A stretch of DNA of 64,000 nucleotides from positions 124,001 to 188,000 of the forward strand of contig NZ_JBHSTQ010000004.1 in NCBI RefSeq assembly GCF_042660205.1. The letters run 5' to 3'. A model generated the notes under the pieces. That model was given only the letters and a program-made list of their open reading frames with translations. It had not been told where the DNA came from and did not search any database. Source of the stretch: Sporolactobacillus kofuensis. Lineage in GTDB: Bacteria; Bacillota; Bacilli; Bacillales; Sporolactobacillaceae. Of the stretch, positions 34,507-44,219 are shown piece after piece. How positions within the stretch are numbered: position 1 is the first letter of the stretch; each line of letters begins with the position of its first letter. Made by a program: the position numbers and the translations under genes.

Positions 34507-35220
34507 ATGAAGATCGAACCTTTTGGCGATCAGGCCGTTCGGGTCATTTTTGGCGACAAGATCGCTCCTTCTGTTCAGTTTCAAATCAACCAGTTTCTTA
34601 TCCAATTTGACCGTTCTCCTTTTCATGGATTTATTGAGTATGTTCCTGCATATACAAATGTTGTCTTCTACTATAATCCGTTTGACGTTATTCAGGGTGG
34701 AAGGAAGGATTGCTCTGCCCAGCGACAGGTCATGGATTATTTGGAGGCTCTGTTCAAGCGTGTAGATCGCAACTCAGGAAATGAAGGAAAAAGGCGGGTG
34801 ATCCATATTCCGGTATGCTATGGCGGTATATTTGGACCGGATCTCCATGAAGTAGCAGCCCTCCATCATTTAACACGCGATGAAGTCATTGCCAAGCACT
34901 CATCACCCGATTATTTAGTGTATATGCTTGGTTTTGCACCGGGTTTTCCATTCTTAGGCGGACTTCCTGAAGAACTGGCAACGCCGCGACGGGCAACCCC
35001 ACGTCTGAAGATTGCTGCGGGATCTGTTGGTATTGCCGGGAAGCAAACCGGCGCCTATCCTCTGGAATCTCCAGGTGGTTGGCAAATTATTGGCAGAACG
35101 CCAATCCCATTGTTCACACCAAAGGTGAATCCGCCTACTTTACTTACTGCCGGAGATCTGGTTAAATTCGATCCGATTACAGAAGCGGAGTATGTGCGAT
35201 TGAAGGAGGAACACTCATGA
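34507..35220 (+). CDS. pxpB: 5-oxoprolinase subunit PxpB (KipI family)
   Basis: 237-residue carboxyltransferase-domain protein. The C-terminal half has MLGFAPGFPFLGGLP, ATPRRATPRLKIAAGSVGIAG and YPLESPGGWQIIGRTP, diagnostic of KipI/PxpB. AAGGGG precedes the ATG. Overlaps pxpC by 4 bases (ATGA), so the two products are co-translated, as expected of a complex. KipI in B. subtilis was first known as a KinA inhibitor. Confidence 0.92.
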   Translation: MKIEPFGDQAVRVIFGDKIAPSVQFQINQFLIQFDRSPFHGFIEYVPAYTNVVFYYNPFDVIQGGRKDCSAQRQVMDYLEALFKRVDRNSGNEGKRRVIHIPVCYGGIFGPDLHEVAALHHLTRDEVIAKHSSPDYLVYMLGFAPGFPFLGGLPEELATPRRATPRLKIAAGSVGIAGKQTGAYPLESPGGWQIIGRTPIPLFTPKVNPPTLLTAGDLVKFDPITEAEYVRLKEEHS

Positions 35221-36215
35221 CACTAACATTGCTTCAAAAAGGTTTTGCTTCGTCTGTTCAGGATCTGGGACGGTTTGGGTTTCAGAGATATGGAATTATT
35301 GTTGGCGGTGTTATGGATCCTCCTTCAGCAAAGCTGGCCAACTGGTTGGTTGGAAATCTGGAGTCTGCAGCATTAATTGAGTATTCGTTTATAGGACCAT
35401 CTGTACTTTTTACTGAAGATACACTGTTTGCGCTCACAGGTGCCGATAGTCATCCAAACCTTGACGGACGTGAGATTGGAACAGGAAGACCGTGCCTTGC
35501 AAGAAAAGGAGAGATCCTGACTGTTGGCGGACTTGTCTCGGGAAGCAGAGGTTATCTTGCTGTCGCAGGGGGCATTGATACACCTGAATGGTTTGGCAGT
35601 CGCTCCACCTATGAACGGGCGGGACAAGGTGGTTTTAAAGGAAGATTGCTACAGGATCAAGATCAATTACCGATTGGCAAACCATCAGAATTGGCAACGA
35701 GAATTCTGAAAGAGATGTCACATTCGGGGGCAACGACGACCCAATGGTTCTTTTCCTTTCGCAGGACATATCGGGGAACGAAAACGATCCGCATCATTCC
35801 CGATATGCTTTGGAATCGTTTTTCCGAAGACAGTCGGCATGCATTCCTGAGCACTGATTATCAAATTACTGCATCATCTGACCGTATGGGTTACCGATTG
35901 GAAGGTAAGAAACTTGAATTGGATCAACCGCTTGAACTCTACTCAGAAGCAGTGACCAACGGATCCATTCAGGTTCCCCGTAGCGGACAACCGATTATTC
36001 TTCTGACGGATCATCAGTCAACCGGCGGTTATCCGCGTATTGCACAGGTTGCTTCGGTGGACTTGCCGGTGCTCGCTCAGTTGGCACCGAACAGTAAACT
36101 GCATTTTCTTCAAATATCTGTTGAAGAAGCCGAAACACTGCTTGTAAACCATTGGAAAGACTTGGATTGGCTGCGAAGAAAAGTGCAAGCACAATTGGTT
36201 TCTATCCTACATTAA
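35217..36215 (+). CDS. pxpC: 5-oxoprolinase subunit PxpC (KipA family)
   Basis: 332-residue partner of PxpB: QDLGRFGFQRYGIIVGGVMDP near the start, SRGYLAVAGGID, and IQVPRSGQPIILLTDHQSTGGYP near residue 260, the conserved biotin-independent carboxyltransferase-like signature. GGAGG lies within the end of pxpB. Last gene of the operon; no kipR regulator follows. Confidence 0.92.
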   Translation: MTLTLLQKGFASSVQDLGRFGFQRYGIIVGGVMDPPSAKLANWLVGNLESAALIEYSFIGPSVLFTEDTLFALTGADSHPNLDGREIGTGRPCLARKGEILTVGGLVSGSRGYLAVAGGIDTPEWFGSRSTYERAGQGGFKGRLLQDQDQLPIGKPSELATRILKEMSHSGATTTQWFFSFRRTYRGTKTIRIIPDMLWNRFSEDSRHAFLSTDYQITASSDRMGYRLEGKKLELDQPLELYSEAVTNGSIQVPRSGQPIILLTDHQSTGGYPRIAQVASVDLPVLAQLAPNSKLHFLQISVEEAETLLVNHWKDLDWLRRKVQAQLVSILH

Positions 36216-36417
36216 ATCTCATGGTGGATTTTAAATTTACGGCTAATTAGCACTAATCTTATTCGTGTAAGAATCTATTTCCATGCAAACTACTCGGTAC
36301 TTCCGGGAACAGGCCGCTTGTCCTAATCTGACATATAGTCTTGTTTTACTAATAGGTAGGTGTAAAAGTTTCTCGGAGGGATAATGCACTGAATGATATA
36401 ACGGTTTGAGAATGGCT

Positions 36418-36470
36418 TGGTGCGAGATGCTCACGGCAAGCGAGCACCGAAAGCCCCAACCGAGAAAAGG
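36418..36470. repeat. Dispersed intergenic repeat, copy G (shortened)
   Basis: Only the 3' half is recognisable: GCGAGATGCTCACGGCAAG, CGAGCACCGAAAGCCCC and CGAGAAAAGG, matching copy C. The 349-base gap before pepC holds nothing else that I can identify. Confidence 0.65.
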
Positions 36471-36564
36471 TTAACACATACTTCTAATAGGTTCCCTTTG
36501 CTAAGCTATTTTATTAGACCTATAATGAGTGTTGATGAACTTGTACATTAAGGAGGAGAATGAA

Positions 36565-37905
36565 TTGGCAAAAGAAATCTCGGCATCAATGATTGATACT
36601 TTTTCCGACAACATTCGAAGCGTCGCAGAAAATAAAGTGGTTAAAGATGCAGTCATGAAAAACGGTATTAAAGCAGCGACTTTAAATAGCGATGCCCATG
36701 TGTCTATGAATCCCGTATTCTCTGAAGAAATTGAGACCGGTAAAGTAACAGATCAAAAGCAAAGCGGCAGATGCTGGATGTTTGCTGCACTGAATACATT
36801 TCGTCATAAATTAAATGATGCTTTCAATCTCAAAGACTTTGAACTCTCACAAACTTACACATTGTTCTGGGATAAGTTTGAGAAATCAAATTACTTCCTT
36901 GAAAGTATCTTGGATACGGCAAAAGAACCTCTTGATGGACGTCTTGTCTCATGGTTGATGGATACACCACAACAGGATGGTGGCCAGTGGGATATGCTCG
37001 TCGCAATTATCGAAAAGTATGGCGTTGTGCCGAAACAAGTCATGCCGGAGACTTTCCAAAGTAGTCGCACTCTTGAGTTGAACCGTGTACTTGACAGCAA
37101 ATTACGTGAAGATGCTGGTATTCTGCGTAGCTTGAGTGCAGACGGAAAATCAAGAGGAGAGCTTGAAGAAGTAAAAACAAAAATGCTCGGTGCGATCTAT
37201 CGTATTCTTGCTTTTTCACTGGGTGAACCACCGAAGACTTTTGATTTCGAGTATCGCGATGAGGACAATGGCTTTCATCGAGAAATTGGCATTACACCGC
37301 AAGACTTCTTTAAGAAATATGTCGGTCTTGACTTGAACGACTATGTTGCGGTGATCAATGCGCCAACAAAAGACAAACCTTTTAATAAAACGTATACGGT
37401 CCAATATCTTGGTACGGTCGTTGGCGGACATCCGATCAAATATCTGAATGTTGATATGGAAACGCTGAAGAATCTGGCAATCAGCCAAATTAAGGATCAA
37501 GAATCCGTGTGGTTTGGTTGCGACGTTGTTAAATACTCAGATAATACGCTTGGAATCATGGATACCGCATTGTTTGATTATGATACAGCGTTTGGAACTG
37601 AATTCAAAATGACAAAGGCAGAACGCTTGGACTACAAACACAGCTGCCTTTCCCATGCGATGGTACTCACCGGCGTGAACCTTGTTGATGGCAAACCGAA
37701 CCGTTGGAAAGTAGAAAACAGTTGGGGCGAAAAATGGGGGACAAAAGGTTATTTTGTAATGAGTGACGCATGGATGAATGAGTATACTTATCAAGTTGTA
37801 ATCAACAAGAAATACCTTTCTGATGAACTGAAGGCCGCTTTCGAACAAGAACCGATCGAATTAAAGCCTTGGGATCCGATGGGTGCACTTGCTGTCATGC
37901 AGTAA
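36565..37905 (+). CDS. pepC: Aminopeptidase C (bleomycin hydrolase family)
   Basis: 446-residue cytoplasmic C1B cysteine peptidase removing N-terminal residues from peptides; common in lactic acid bacteria. Catalytic Cys70 lies in DQKQSGRCWMF, the His in CLSHAMVLTG, and the Asn in KVENSWGEKWG. Start is the TTG at 36565, 8 bases after AAGGAGGAG, giving MAKEISASMI; an upstream ATG lacks a ribosome site. Single gene with a strong terminator. Confidence 0.94.
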   Translation: MAKEISASMIDTFSDNIRSVAENKVVKDAVMKNGIKAATLNSDAHVSMNPVFSEEIETGKVTDQKQSGRCWMFAALNTFRHKLNDAFNLKDFELSQTYTLFWDKFEKSNYFLESILDTAKEPLDGRLVSWLMDTPQQDGGQWDMLVAIIEKYGVVPKQVMPETFQSSRTLELNRVLDSKLREDAGILRSLSADGKSRGELEEVKTKMLGAIYRILAFSLGEPPKTFDFEYRDEDNGFHREIGITPQDFFKKYVGLDLNDYVAVINAPTKDKPFNKTYTVQYLGTVVGGHPIKYLNVDMETLKNLAISQIKDQESVWFGCDVVKYSDNTLGIMDTALFDYDTAFGTEFKMTKAERLDYKHSCLSHAMVLTGVNLVDGKPNRWKVENSWGEKWGTKGYFVMSDAWMNEYTYQVVINKKYLSDELKAAFEQEPIELKPWDPMGALAVMQ

Positions 37906-37920
37906 CATTTGAACGTATAG

Positions 37921-37949
37921 GCTGCTCTGAACAATTCAGAGCAGCTTTT
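37921..37949 (+). terminator. Terminator of pepC
   Basis: GCTGCTCTGAA/TTCAGAGCAGC hairpin followed by TTTTTATT. Confidence 0.88.
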
Positions 37950-38036
37950 TATTATGTATTTTTTTAATGTAATCTGCAATGCGCGAAAACGAATGCAAAA
38001 TATTTGAGAAAATTTGGGAATAAAGCCGCTCGCCTA

Positions 38037-38066
38037 TTGTTCGAATACTTGTGGAAGAGTTATACT
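38037..38066 (+). promoter_or_regulatory. Promoter of the SH3-repeat protein gene
   Basis: TTGTTC (38037-38042), 18 bases, TATACT (38061-38066). Confidence 0.5.
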
Positions 38067-38191
38067 AAATGAAATGATATATTTTTAGATTTATCTTTTG
38101 TTTTACATAATTATTTCTTGTTTGAGTGTTTTTCCCCAAACTTTTACCTCGTGCACATCAGGCAGTTATCCCCGAAAGGAGTCATTAGAAA

Positions 38192-40645
38192 GTGAATGCT
38201 CATTATCGTATTAAGTACACGCATTTTTCATTCGTTCTTGTGGTTATTTTGTTACTAAGTCTATTTTCTGATTATCCCGTACAAGCAAAGAAATCTTATA
38301 CATATTACGTACATAAGACTTCCAAATTGTATACGAATTCTAGCAGTTCTAAGCAGTTCATGCGCTATGTTCCAATCAATGCCACATTAAAGACAACAAG
38401 TAAACGAACGAGTAAAATGTTCAGAGTGACTTACGGTGGAATGACCGGTTACGTTTATCGCTCAAATTTATGGACCCGAAGAACGACGATTGGCCGTTAC
38501 ATCCATAAAACATCCTATCTCTACTCCAGCCGTAACAGCTCGAAACAACGCGTTTGGAAGATTGCTATAAATAAGAAGATTACAACAGACAGTAATCTTA
38601 ACTATAAAATGTATCATGTGAATTACAACGGCAAAAGAGGCTATGTATACAAGAGCAATCTGTCCTCCTACAAAACAACAGTTGTGAAATATGTGAAGAA
38701 AGCGTCCAGACAATACAAAAACTACAGCCGTACAAGACGTTATTCGGGAACGATTCCAGTTGGCACAAGACTAGAGACGCAAAGTCCCCAATCGAATAAG
38801 CTCTATTGGGTTAATTACAATGGTAGAAAGAGTTATGTCTATGCGGTTAATCTATCAAATAGTTCAAATGATGTGACAATCAGTGAAAATCAATTGCCAA
38901 TTAACACATACGGGTTGATTGGTGATGCAGGTACACATGCACTTTGGAATATGCCGAGCGGAACAGAGGGATCACATACGTTTGCAAGACTCTCTGATTA
39001 CAACGATGGTCGTCCATTAAGTATTCTTAAAGAAGCAAAGGTTGGTACTTCAGAGTGGTATCAAATTAAATTTAACAGTTCAACGACTGCATGGGTTGTT
39101 AAAAGCGCAATACAAACCACATTTAGAGAACTGCCAGCACTTTCAAAAGTGCAGGACATTACAAATAACAACGCGCAAATTTATAGCCAGCCAGTTGAAA
39201 ATGATAAATTTGCTATAAAAGATGATAACAACCAAAATGTTACATTAAAAGTGTTTCAAGTTGCACTGAGTGTTGATCAGGTCGCAGTCATAGATGGTCA
39301 ACACTGGGTGCATATAAAGAAGTATACTGCAGGTACGTCTGTAGGATGGGTCAAAGCAGATGGCAACTTAAACTATAGTTCAGTATCAAGCACGGCAGAC
39401 TTTAATTATTTAAATAGTGTTAAAGTCGCTAGCAGTTCTTATCCTATTTTCAATGATAATAATGAGTTTATTACGTACAGTAGCGACTATTTAAATAACA
39501 ATTATTCCGTTAACGCTGAAAAAGTCATTAACGGCGATATGATGTATCGACTGAATGGAATCGGGTGGATTAGTGGTAGAGCATTAATTGTATCTGGAAA
39601 CCAGACAAGATCATATAATGTTTTCACTCAAACTAAAGATGGTACAATTTATTTGAATCAAAACACTAATAATAGCAACTATCCAGCTGGTAATTCCGGT
39701 TTAACACTTTTAAATGATGCTTATAAAAATAAGATGCTTGAAGTTATTGATCAAAAGCAGACCTCTGACGGAACTGTTTGGGATTTCTTGAAGTATAATG
39801 ATTGGTTTGATCAACAAGGTAAGGATGTATATATTGGCTGGGTACGTGACGATAGTTTGGAAGCATTGGCTGATGCCACGAACAGTTTTAGTCAGAAGCC
39901 GGTATTAACGATTCCTTATTCAGTAAGCCAGCAAGGCCTTGCTTATTACAGCGATGGTCAATACTTTATCGGGTTCGATGAAGGTGGCGGTCTGGGGAGC
40001 GTTAAATTATATGATAAAAATGCCTCGAAGCTTGCGGACAGCGGTCTTCAAAATTTTGGTCATACATGCGCGTTAAGTTATGATCCGAGCAGTCACAAAC
40101 TTTTTGAAGTAAATAGTGCGGGTACCACACCAATATTGAACACTTTAAGTTATGATTCGAGCAGCAAGACAATCAAAGTAACCAACAGTATTTCACTTCC
40201 TGACAGTGTTAAGTATGTTGCGATGATGGCTGTAAAAGATAAAAACACACTGATCCTCATGACTGAAAAATATGCGAACAAAGAAACGTTTTATGTCGTT
40301 CATTTGGATGATAATGGGAATGTCTCCGGAGATATTAAGATTGCGCAAATGGGCGATATGGGTGTTGTTCAAGGGATGCAGTATTTTGATGGAAACTTGT
40401 ACTTTATGGCCAATGACTACCTGACCGTTTTGGATGAGCAGAGCGTGGAAGATACTGCCAATGGTCCAAACGGACACTCGATAATCATAAACCAGCGCTA
40501 CCATTATTCCATTCCAAAACAAGATCCGAGTGAAAGTGAAGGATTGACCGTTATCCCTGAAGAAAGTAATGATAAGCTCGTCACTTTGTCTGTCGGATTC
40601 CATAACCATGAAATTTATACACTTCAGGTACCAGTCAGTAAATAA
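38192..40645 (+). CDS. Large secreted SH3-like repeat protein with a propeller-like C-terminus
   Basis: 817 residues. A signal peptide covers about 1-33 (VILLLSLFSDYPVQA-K). Three tandem, very basic SH3b-like repeats follow (about 35-225). Each has a tyrosine/valine strand, TTSKRTSKMFRVTYGGMTGYVYRSNL-type spacing and a closing GYVY or SYVY, the pattern of wall-binding GW/SH3_8 modules. Further more diverged SH3-like units run to about 570. The last 220 residues form repeated beta strands (GQYFIGFDEGGGLG, KTIKVTNSISLP, GNVSGDIKIAQMGD) suggesting a propeller-like domain. No hydrolase motif or LPXTG is seen. Probably a wall-attached protein of unknown role. GTG start. Confidence 0.75.
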   Translation: MNAHYRIKYTHFSFVLVVILLLSLFSDYPVQAKKSYTYYVHKTSKLYTNSSSSKQFMRYVPINATLKTTSKRTSKMFRVTYGGMTGYVYRSNLWTRRTTIGRYIHKTSYLYSSRNSSKQRVWKIAINKKITTDSNLNYKMYHVNYNGKRGYVYKSNLSSYKTTVVKYVKKASRQYKNYSRTRRYSGTIPVGTRLETQSPQSNKLYWVNYNGRKSYVYAVNLSNSSNDVTISENQLPINTYGLIGDAGTHALWNMPSGTEGSHTFARLSDYNDGRPLSILKEAKVGTSEWYQIKFNSSTTAWVVKSAIQTTFRELPALSKVQDITNNNAQIYSQPVENDKFAIKDDNNQNVTLKVFQVALSVDQVAVIDGQHWVHIKKYTAGTSVGWVKADGNLNYSSVSSTADFNYLNSVKVASSSYPIFNDNNEFITYSSDYLNNNYSVNAEKVINGDMMYRLNGIGWISGRALIVSGNQTRSYNVFTQTKDGTIYLNQNTNNSNYPAGNSGLTLLNDAYKNKMLEVIDQKQTSDGTVWDFLKYNDWFDQQGKDVYIGWVRDDSLEALADATNSFSQKPVLTIPYSVSQQGLAYYSDGQYFIGFDEGGGLGSVKLYDKNASKLADSGLQNFGHTCALSYDPSSHKLFEVNSAGTTPILNTLSYDSSSKTIKVTNSISLPDSVKYVAMMAVKDKNTLILMTEKYANKETFYVVHLDDNGNVSGDIKIAQMGDMGVVQGMQYFDGNLYFMANDYLTVLDEQSVEDTANGPNGHSIIINQRYHYSIPKQDPSESEGLTVIPEESNDKLVTLSVGFHNHEIYTLQVPVSK

Positions 40646-40658
40646 TGATTATGTTGCT

Positions 40659-40694
40659 AAATGCCGAACATCAAAGGATGTTCGGCATTTTTTT
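40659..40694 (+). terminator. Terminator of the SH3-repeat gene
   Basis: AAATGCCGAACATC/GATGTTCGGCATTT hairpin with T run. Confidence 0.88.
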
Positions 40695-40843
40695 ACAGAA
40701 TAATGATGATTTGTTGGGTGATTGAGCATTGAATATGATTTATAACAAACCTTAAATACACTATGGTTCGGATTAATTTTTGATTAAACAGTGAAACTTT
40801 TTCTTAAAACAAATGTAAATTAATAGAAGCTGCAGATTTTGTT

Positions 40844-40872
40844 TTGCATCTCCATCTCAAAACCACTAAAAT
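40844..40872 (+). promoter_or_regulatory. Promoter of the AI-2E family gene
   Basis: TTGCAT (40844-40849), 17 bases, TAAAAT (40867-40872). Confidence 0.55.
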
Positions 40873-40945
40873 AAAAATATAATCTGTTCCTATTACTAGA
40901 TAAATAATTTGGACAGGAGAAGAAGGAGAAGCGAAAGCAGAAACT

Positions 40946-41983
40946 ATGAATGTACTGATCGGATTTTTGCAAAAACAATCAGTTAGACGTGTCCTGATCT
41001 TTGCCTTGCTGATTTTCATCCTCTTTTTAATGAGAAGTATTATTGATTTATTATTACTAACTTTTATTTTCTCATTTCTGATTGACCGACTGGAAACATT
41101 CCTACACCGCAAGTTAAAAGTTCCGCGGCGGCTGGTGGTCATCGTCCTTTACTGCTTAATCGCTTTGGGTATTTACGCAGCACTGACGATCTACTTACCG
41201 ATCATTGCGGATCAGACGGTTCAGCTCTTTGATTCTATAATGAAAACGATCAAAGAATTCCGTGGTTCGGTGGTGGTCAATGCTATTTTGGATCAGCTCC
41301 AGAAGTATAATGTTGAATCTTATCTGAAATCCAGTGTAAAATTTCTGATTGATTCATTTTCTTCTTTTGGCTCATTTACTATTGACCTGTTTCTGGCTTT
41401 GCTCCTTAGCCTGTTCTTCTCATTGGAAAAAGATCGGTTGGTTCAATTTTCGAATGGATTTAAGCATAGTAAAATAGGGTTCCTGTATGATGAAGTAGCG
41501 TTTTTCGGATCGCGATTTGTTCAGACATTTGGAAAAGTGATCGAGGCACAATTTGTCATTGCCTTAGTAAACACAGTGATAACAGGAATTATATTGGGTA
41601 TCCTTCACTTTCCACAGTTATTCAGTCTGATCATGATGGTATTCGTGCTCAGCTTGATTCCAGTAGCCGGTGTTGTGATTTCTTTGATTCCGCTCTGCAC
41701 AATCGGCTATACAATTGGCGGTATTCAGGATGTGATCTACATGGTCCTGACCATTCTCGCTGTCCATGCTGTGGAAGCCTATGTGCTAAATCCAAAATTG
41801 ATGTCGGCCAAAACGGAATTACCGGTTTTCTACACCTTTGTTGTCCTGATCTTTTCAGAACACTTTTTCGGAATATGGGGATTGATTGTCGGACTACCGA
41901 TTTTTGTCTTCCTTATCGATGTGCTTGGTGTAGAATATAAACGACCGTCAAAAAAACCGGTGTTTAATCGATCAAAAAAATAA
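40946..41983 (+). CDS. AI-2E family membrane transporter
   Basis: 345-residue protein with about 7-8 transmembrane helices and the AI-2E/PerM domain. The N-terminal hairpin of helices comes first, then an amphipathic middle (about 85-140) and the C-terminal block LSLIPVAGVVISLIPL ... GIWGLIVGLPIFVFL. Members export varied small molecules or ions; the AI-2 link is not general. The ATG has only a distant GGAG, so initiation looks weak. Basic C-terminal tail. Single gene. Confidence 0.85.
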   Translation: MNVLIGFLQKQSVRRVLIFALLIFILFLMRSIIDLLLLTFIFSFLIDRLETFLHRKLKVPRRLVVIVLYCLIALGIYAALTIYLPIIADQTVQLFDSIMKTIKEFRGSVVVNAILDQLQKYNVESYLKSSVKFLIDSFSSFGSFTIDLFLALLLSLFFSLEKDRLVQFSNGFKHSKIGFLYDEVAFFGSRFVQTFGKVIEAQFVIALVNTVITGIILGILHFPQLFSLIMMVFVLSLIPVAGVVISLIPLCTIGYTIGGIQDVIYMVLTILAVHAVEAYVLNPKLMSAKTELPVFYTFVVLIFSEHFFGIWGLIVGLPIFVFLIDVLGVEYKRPSKKPVFNRSKK

Positions 41984-41995
41984 ATATACTATATG

Positions 41996-42020
41996 AGACA
42001 GGGCTAGCCCTGTCTTTTCT
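41996..42020 (+). terminator. Terminator of the AI-2E gene
   Basis: AGACAGGGC-TA-GCCCTGTCT then T-rich. Confidence 0.8.
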
Positions 42021-42163
42021 TGTGCAAAAAGATTGAGCCTTTAAAAGGCTGAACAAAGCTATGCTTTCCAATGAAAAGTTGGGTAAGCTTTGAGGATTGC
42101 TTGCAGGATTGACGTTGATTCAGTATGATGAAACCATCATGCGTTTTGAAAGAGGTATATGAA

Positions 42164-43237
42164 ATGAGTAAAACGTCCATTTATGGATTAACATTAGATC
42201 AATTAGCTAACTGGTTAGTTTCACAAGGAGAGAAGAAATTCAGAGCTGCGCAAATTTGGGATTGGCTTTACATCAAACGTGTTGATGACTTCGAGAAAAT
42301 GACGAATCTCTCTAAGAAGACCATTCAATTGCTTGAGAACTTTTTTGTCATGGGGACACTGAATAAACAGATTGAGCAAAAAGCAAAGGACGGGACAACA
42401 AAATTTTTGTTTCGTCTGGAAGATGGCAATCTGATTGAAACAGTACTTATGCCTCATGAATACGGCCTTTCTGTCTGTGTGACTTCGCAAGTCGGCTGTA
42501 ACATTGGCTGCAGTTTCTGTGCAAGCGGATTGCTGAAAAAGAATCGTGATTTAACCAGTGGCGAAATGGTTGAACAGTTGGTTGAGATTCAGCAAAGTCT
42601 TGATGCAAAAGGTAAAGATGAGCGCGTCGGACATATCGTGGTTATGGGTATTGGCGAGCCCTTTGATAACTTTGAACATGTCGTTAATTTCCTGAGAATC
42701 ATTAATGATGGAAAAGGTCTTGCCATCGGCGCAAGACATATTACGGTTTCGACAAGTGGTATTGTGCCAAAAATCTATGACTTTGCAGACATCGACTGGC
42801 AGGTTAATCTTGCCATTTCGCTGCACGCACCAAACAATGAATTACGCAGTCGAATTATGAAGATTAATCGCGCTTACCCGATTGAGAAATTGATGGAAGC
42901 CGTTGATTACTATCTGAAGAAGACAAATAGACGTATCACTTTTGAATACATTTTATTAAAAGATATTAATGATCACAAAGAAGAGGCTTTGCAATTGGCC
43001 AAATTGCTTGAAAATAAACGACATCTTGCGTATGTTAACTTGATTCCTTATAATCCGGTTGAGGAACATTCGGAATATCAACGTAGCGAAAAAGATGCTG
43101 TTGTTGCCTTTTATGAAACACTGAAGAAACGAGGCATCAACGCAGTAGTACGTAAGGAATTTGGTACCGATATTGATGCTGCCTGTGGGCAACTTCGGAG
43201 CAAGCAAATCAAGAAGGAACGCGTGCGGCGCGTCTAA
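42164..43237 (+). CDS. rlmN: 23S rRNA (adenine2503-C2)-methyltransferase RlmN
   Basis: 357-residue radical-SAM methyltransferase modifying A2503 of 23S rRNA (and tRNA A37 in some species). The cluster motif is C112-x3-C116-x2-C119 (GCNIGCSFCASG). MGIGEPFDN, VSTSGIVP, ISLHAPN and the methyl-carrying cysteine in DIDAACGQL are present. It fits RlmN rather than Cfr by the HEYGLSVCVTSQVGC segment. Start is the ATG at 42164 after GAGGT; an upstream ATG lacks a ribosome site. It is not next to prkC/cpgA as in B. subtilis, so a second copy elsewhere is possible. Confidence 0.92.
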   Translation: MSKTSIYGLTLDQLANWLVSQGEKKFRAAQIWDWLYIKRVDDFEKMTNLSKKTIQLLENFFVMGTLNKQIEQKAKDGTTKFLFRLEDGNLIETVLMPHEYGLSVCVTSQVGCNIGCSFCASGLLKKNRDLTSGEMVEQLVEIQQSLDAKGKDERVGHIVVMGIGEPFDNFEHVVNFLRIINDGKGLAIGARHITVSTSGIVPKIYDFADIDWQVNLAISLHAPNNELRSRIMKINRAYPIEKLMEAVDYYLKKTNRRITFEYILLKDINDHKEEALQLAKLLENKRHLAYVNLIPYNPVEEHSEYQRSEKDAVVAFYETLKKRGINAVVRKEFGTDIDAACGQLRSKQIKKERVRRV

Positions 43238-43262
43238 TTTTTGACTGAACTGAAAGACAGCG

Positions 43263-43303
43263 AAACCGAGAAAAGAGCGTTGACCTCCTTTTTCGGTTTT
43301 TTT
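43263..43303 (+). terminator. Terminator of rlmN
   Basis: AAACCGAGAAAAGAG pairs with CTCCTTTTTCGGTTT (with mismatches) and runs into T. Confidence 0.75.
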
Positions 43304-43336
43304 GATACTGATAAGAAAGTATAAATCTTTTTAAGT

Positions 43337-43515
43337 AAAAATGTAGCGAAGATGTGAGACGTCTGCGGAGCGTTCCTGCTGATCGCGAGCCAAGTGAGAC
43401 CCCGCAGACAACGGGTTGATCGAGGAAGCTCACGGAGCGCCAGCGGCAAGCGAGTAATCGACGCGTAATGAATACAACATAAGGACCGGGCGCTTTTTGC
43501 CCGGTTATTCTTATA
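43337..43515. repeat. Dispersed intergenic repeat, copy H
   Basis: Full-length copy. GTCTGCGG (43361-43368) pairs perfectly with CCGCAGAC (43402-43409). GAGGAAGCTCACGGAGCGC and GCGGCAAGCGAGTAATCG follow. The tail hairpin ACCGGGC/GCCCGGT (43484-43504) probably stops transcription for the convergent rlmN and LysE genes. Confidence 0.85.
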
Positions 43516-43568
43516 CGGATAAGAGAAAAGCGAAACTGAGCGATGAAAAGAAAATATGGGCGATTCAA

Positions 43569-44201
43569 TTAATACTGAGCAAACACTAATTGAAAACCGA
43601 AACCAATGAGGATGCAGCCTGTCACGCTTAGAAGTACCCGTTGGACGTTAGGTCGTTGAATCCATCGACTAAAGTGTCCGATGAGCAGTACATAGGAACA
43701 AAATAGTAGAAAATTTACAAGGATATGCGTGATGCCTAATATAAAAAAGGGTGCAATAGAATGGTTGTCCGAACGAACAAATTGAGGAAGGAAGGTCAAA
43801 AAGAAAAGAACTACTTTTGGATTCGTAAGATTGGTAAAGACCGCTTGGAAATAACCGGTTTTACGCGAAATGGAATGTTTTGAGGAAGAGAAGTTTTCCA
43901 TTTTTGATGAACCGGTTTGGTCCTTAAGGCTGAACAAGGTCATAATACCAAGATAAGCAAGATAAAACGCACCGATGTACTTAACTATTGTGAACAGAAA
44001 ATCAGACTGTACAAGTAAGGCGGAGAGTCCGAGGGCAGCAGAACAGGTGTGGACCATGAGCGCTGTTGATACGCCTGTAATCGTACTTAAACCCACTGAC
44101 CGGCCGTAGAGTAATGTATTCCGGGTTGTGAGGGCCATATCCGGCCCGGGAAGTAATACTAAAAAACAGGAAACAATGATGAAGAGAAAGAAATGTTCCA
44201 C
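43569..44201 (-). CDS. LysE/RhtB-family exporter
   Basis: 210-residue membrane protein with about six helices, a likely amino-acid or small-solute exporter. The N-terminal LLPGPDMALTTRNTLLYGRSVGL is the family signature, and TNPKVVLFFLTFLPQFV is the conserved second half. The start is the GTG at 44201, 6 bases after GGAGGTG; the ATG upstream forms part of that ribosome site. It begins 18 bases after the ferric-reductase-like gene and is probably the last member of that operon, though its role there is unclear. Confidence 0.86.
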   Translation of the reverse strand: MEHFFLFIIVSCFLVLLPGPDMALTTRNTLLYGRSVGLSTITGVSTALMVHTCSAALGLSALLVQSDFLFTIVKYIGAFYLAYLGIMTLFSLKDQTGSSKMENFSSSKHSISRKTGYFQAVFTNLTNPKVVLFFLTFLPQFVRSDNHSIAPFFILGITHILVNFLLFCSYVLLIGHFSRWIQRPNVQRVLLSVTGCILIGFGFQLVFAQY

Positions 44202-44219
44202 ACAGAACACCTCCATAGA

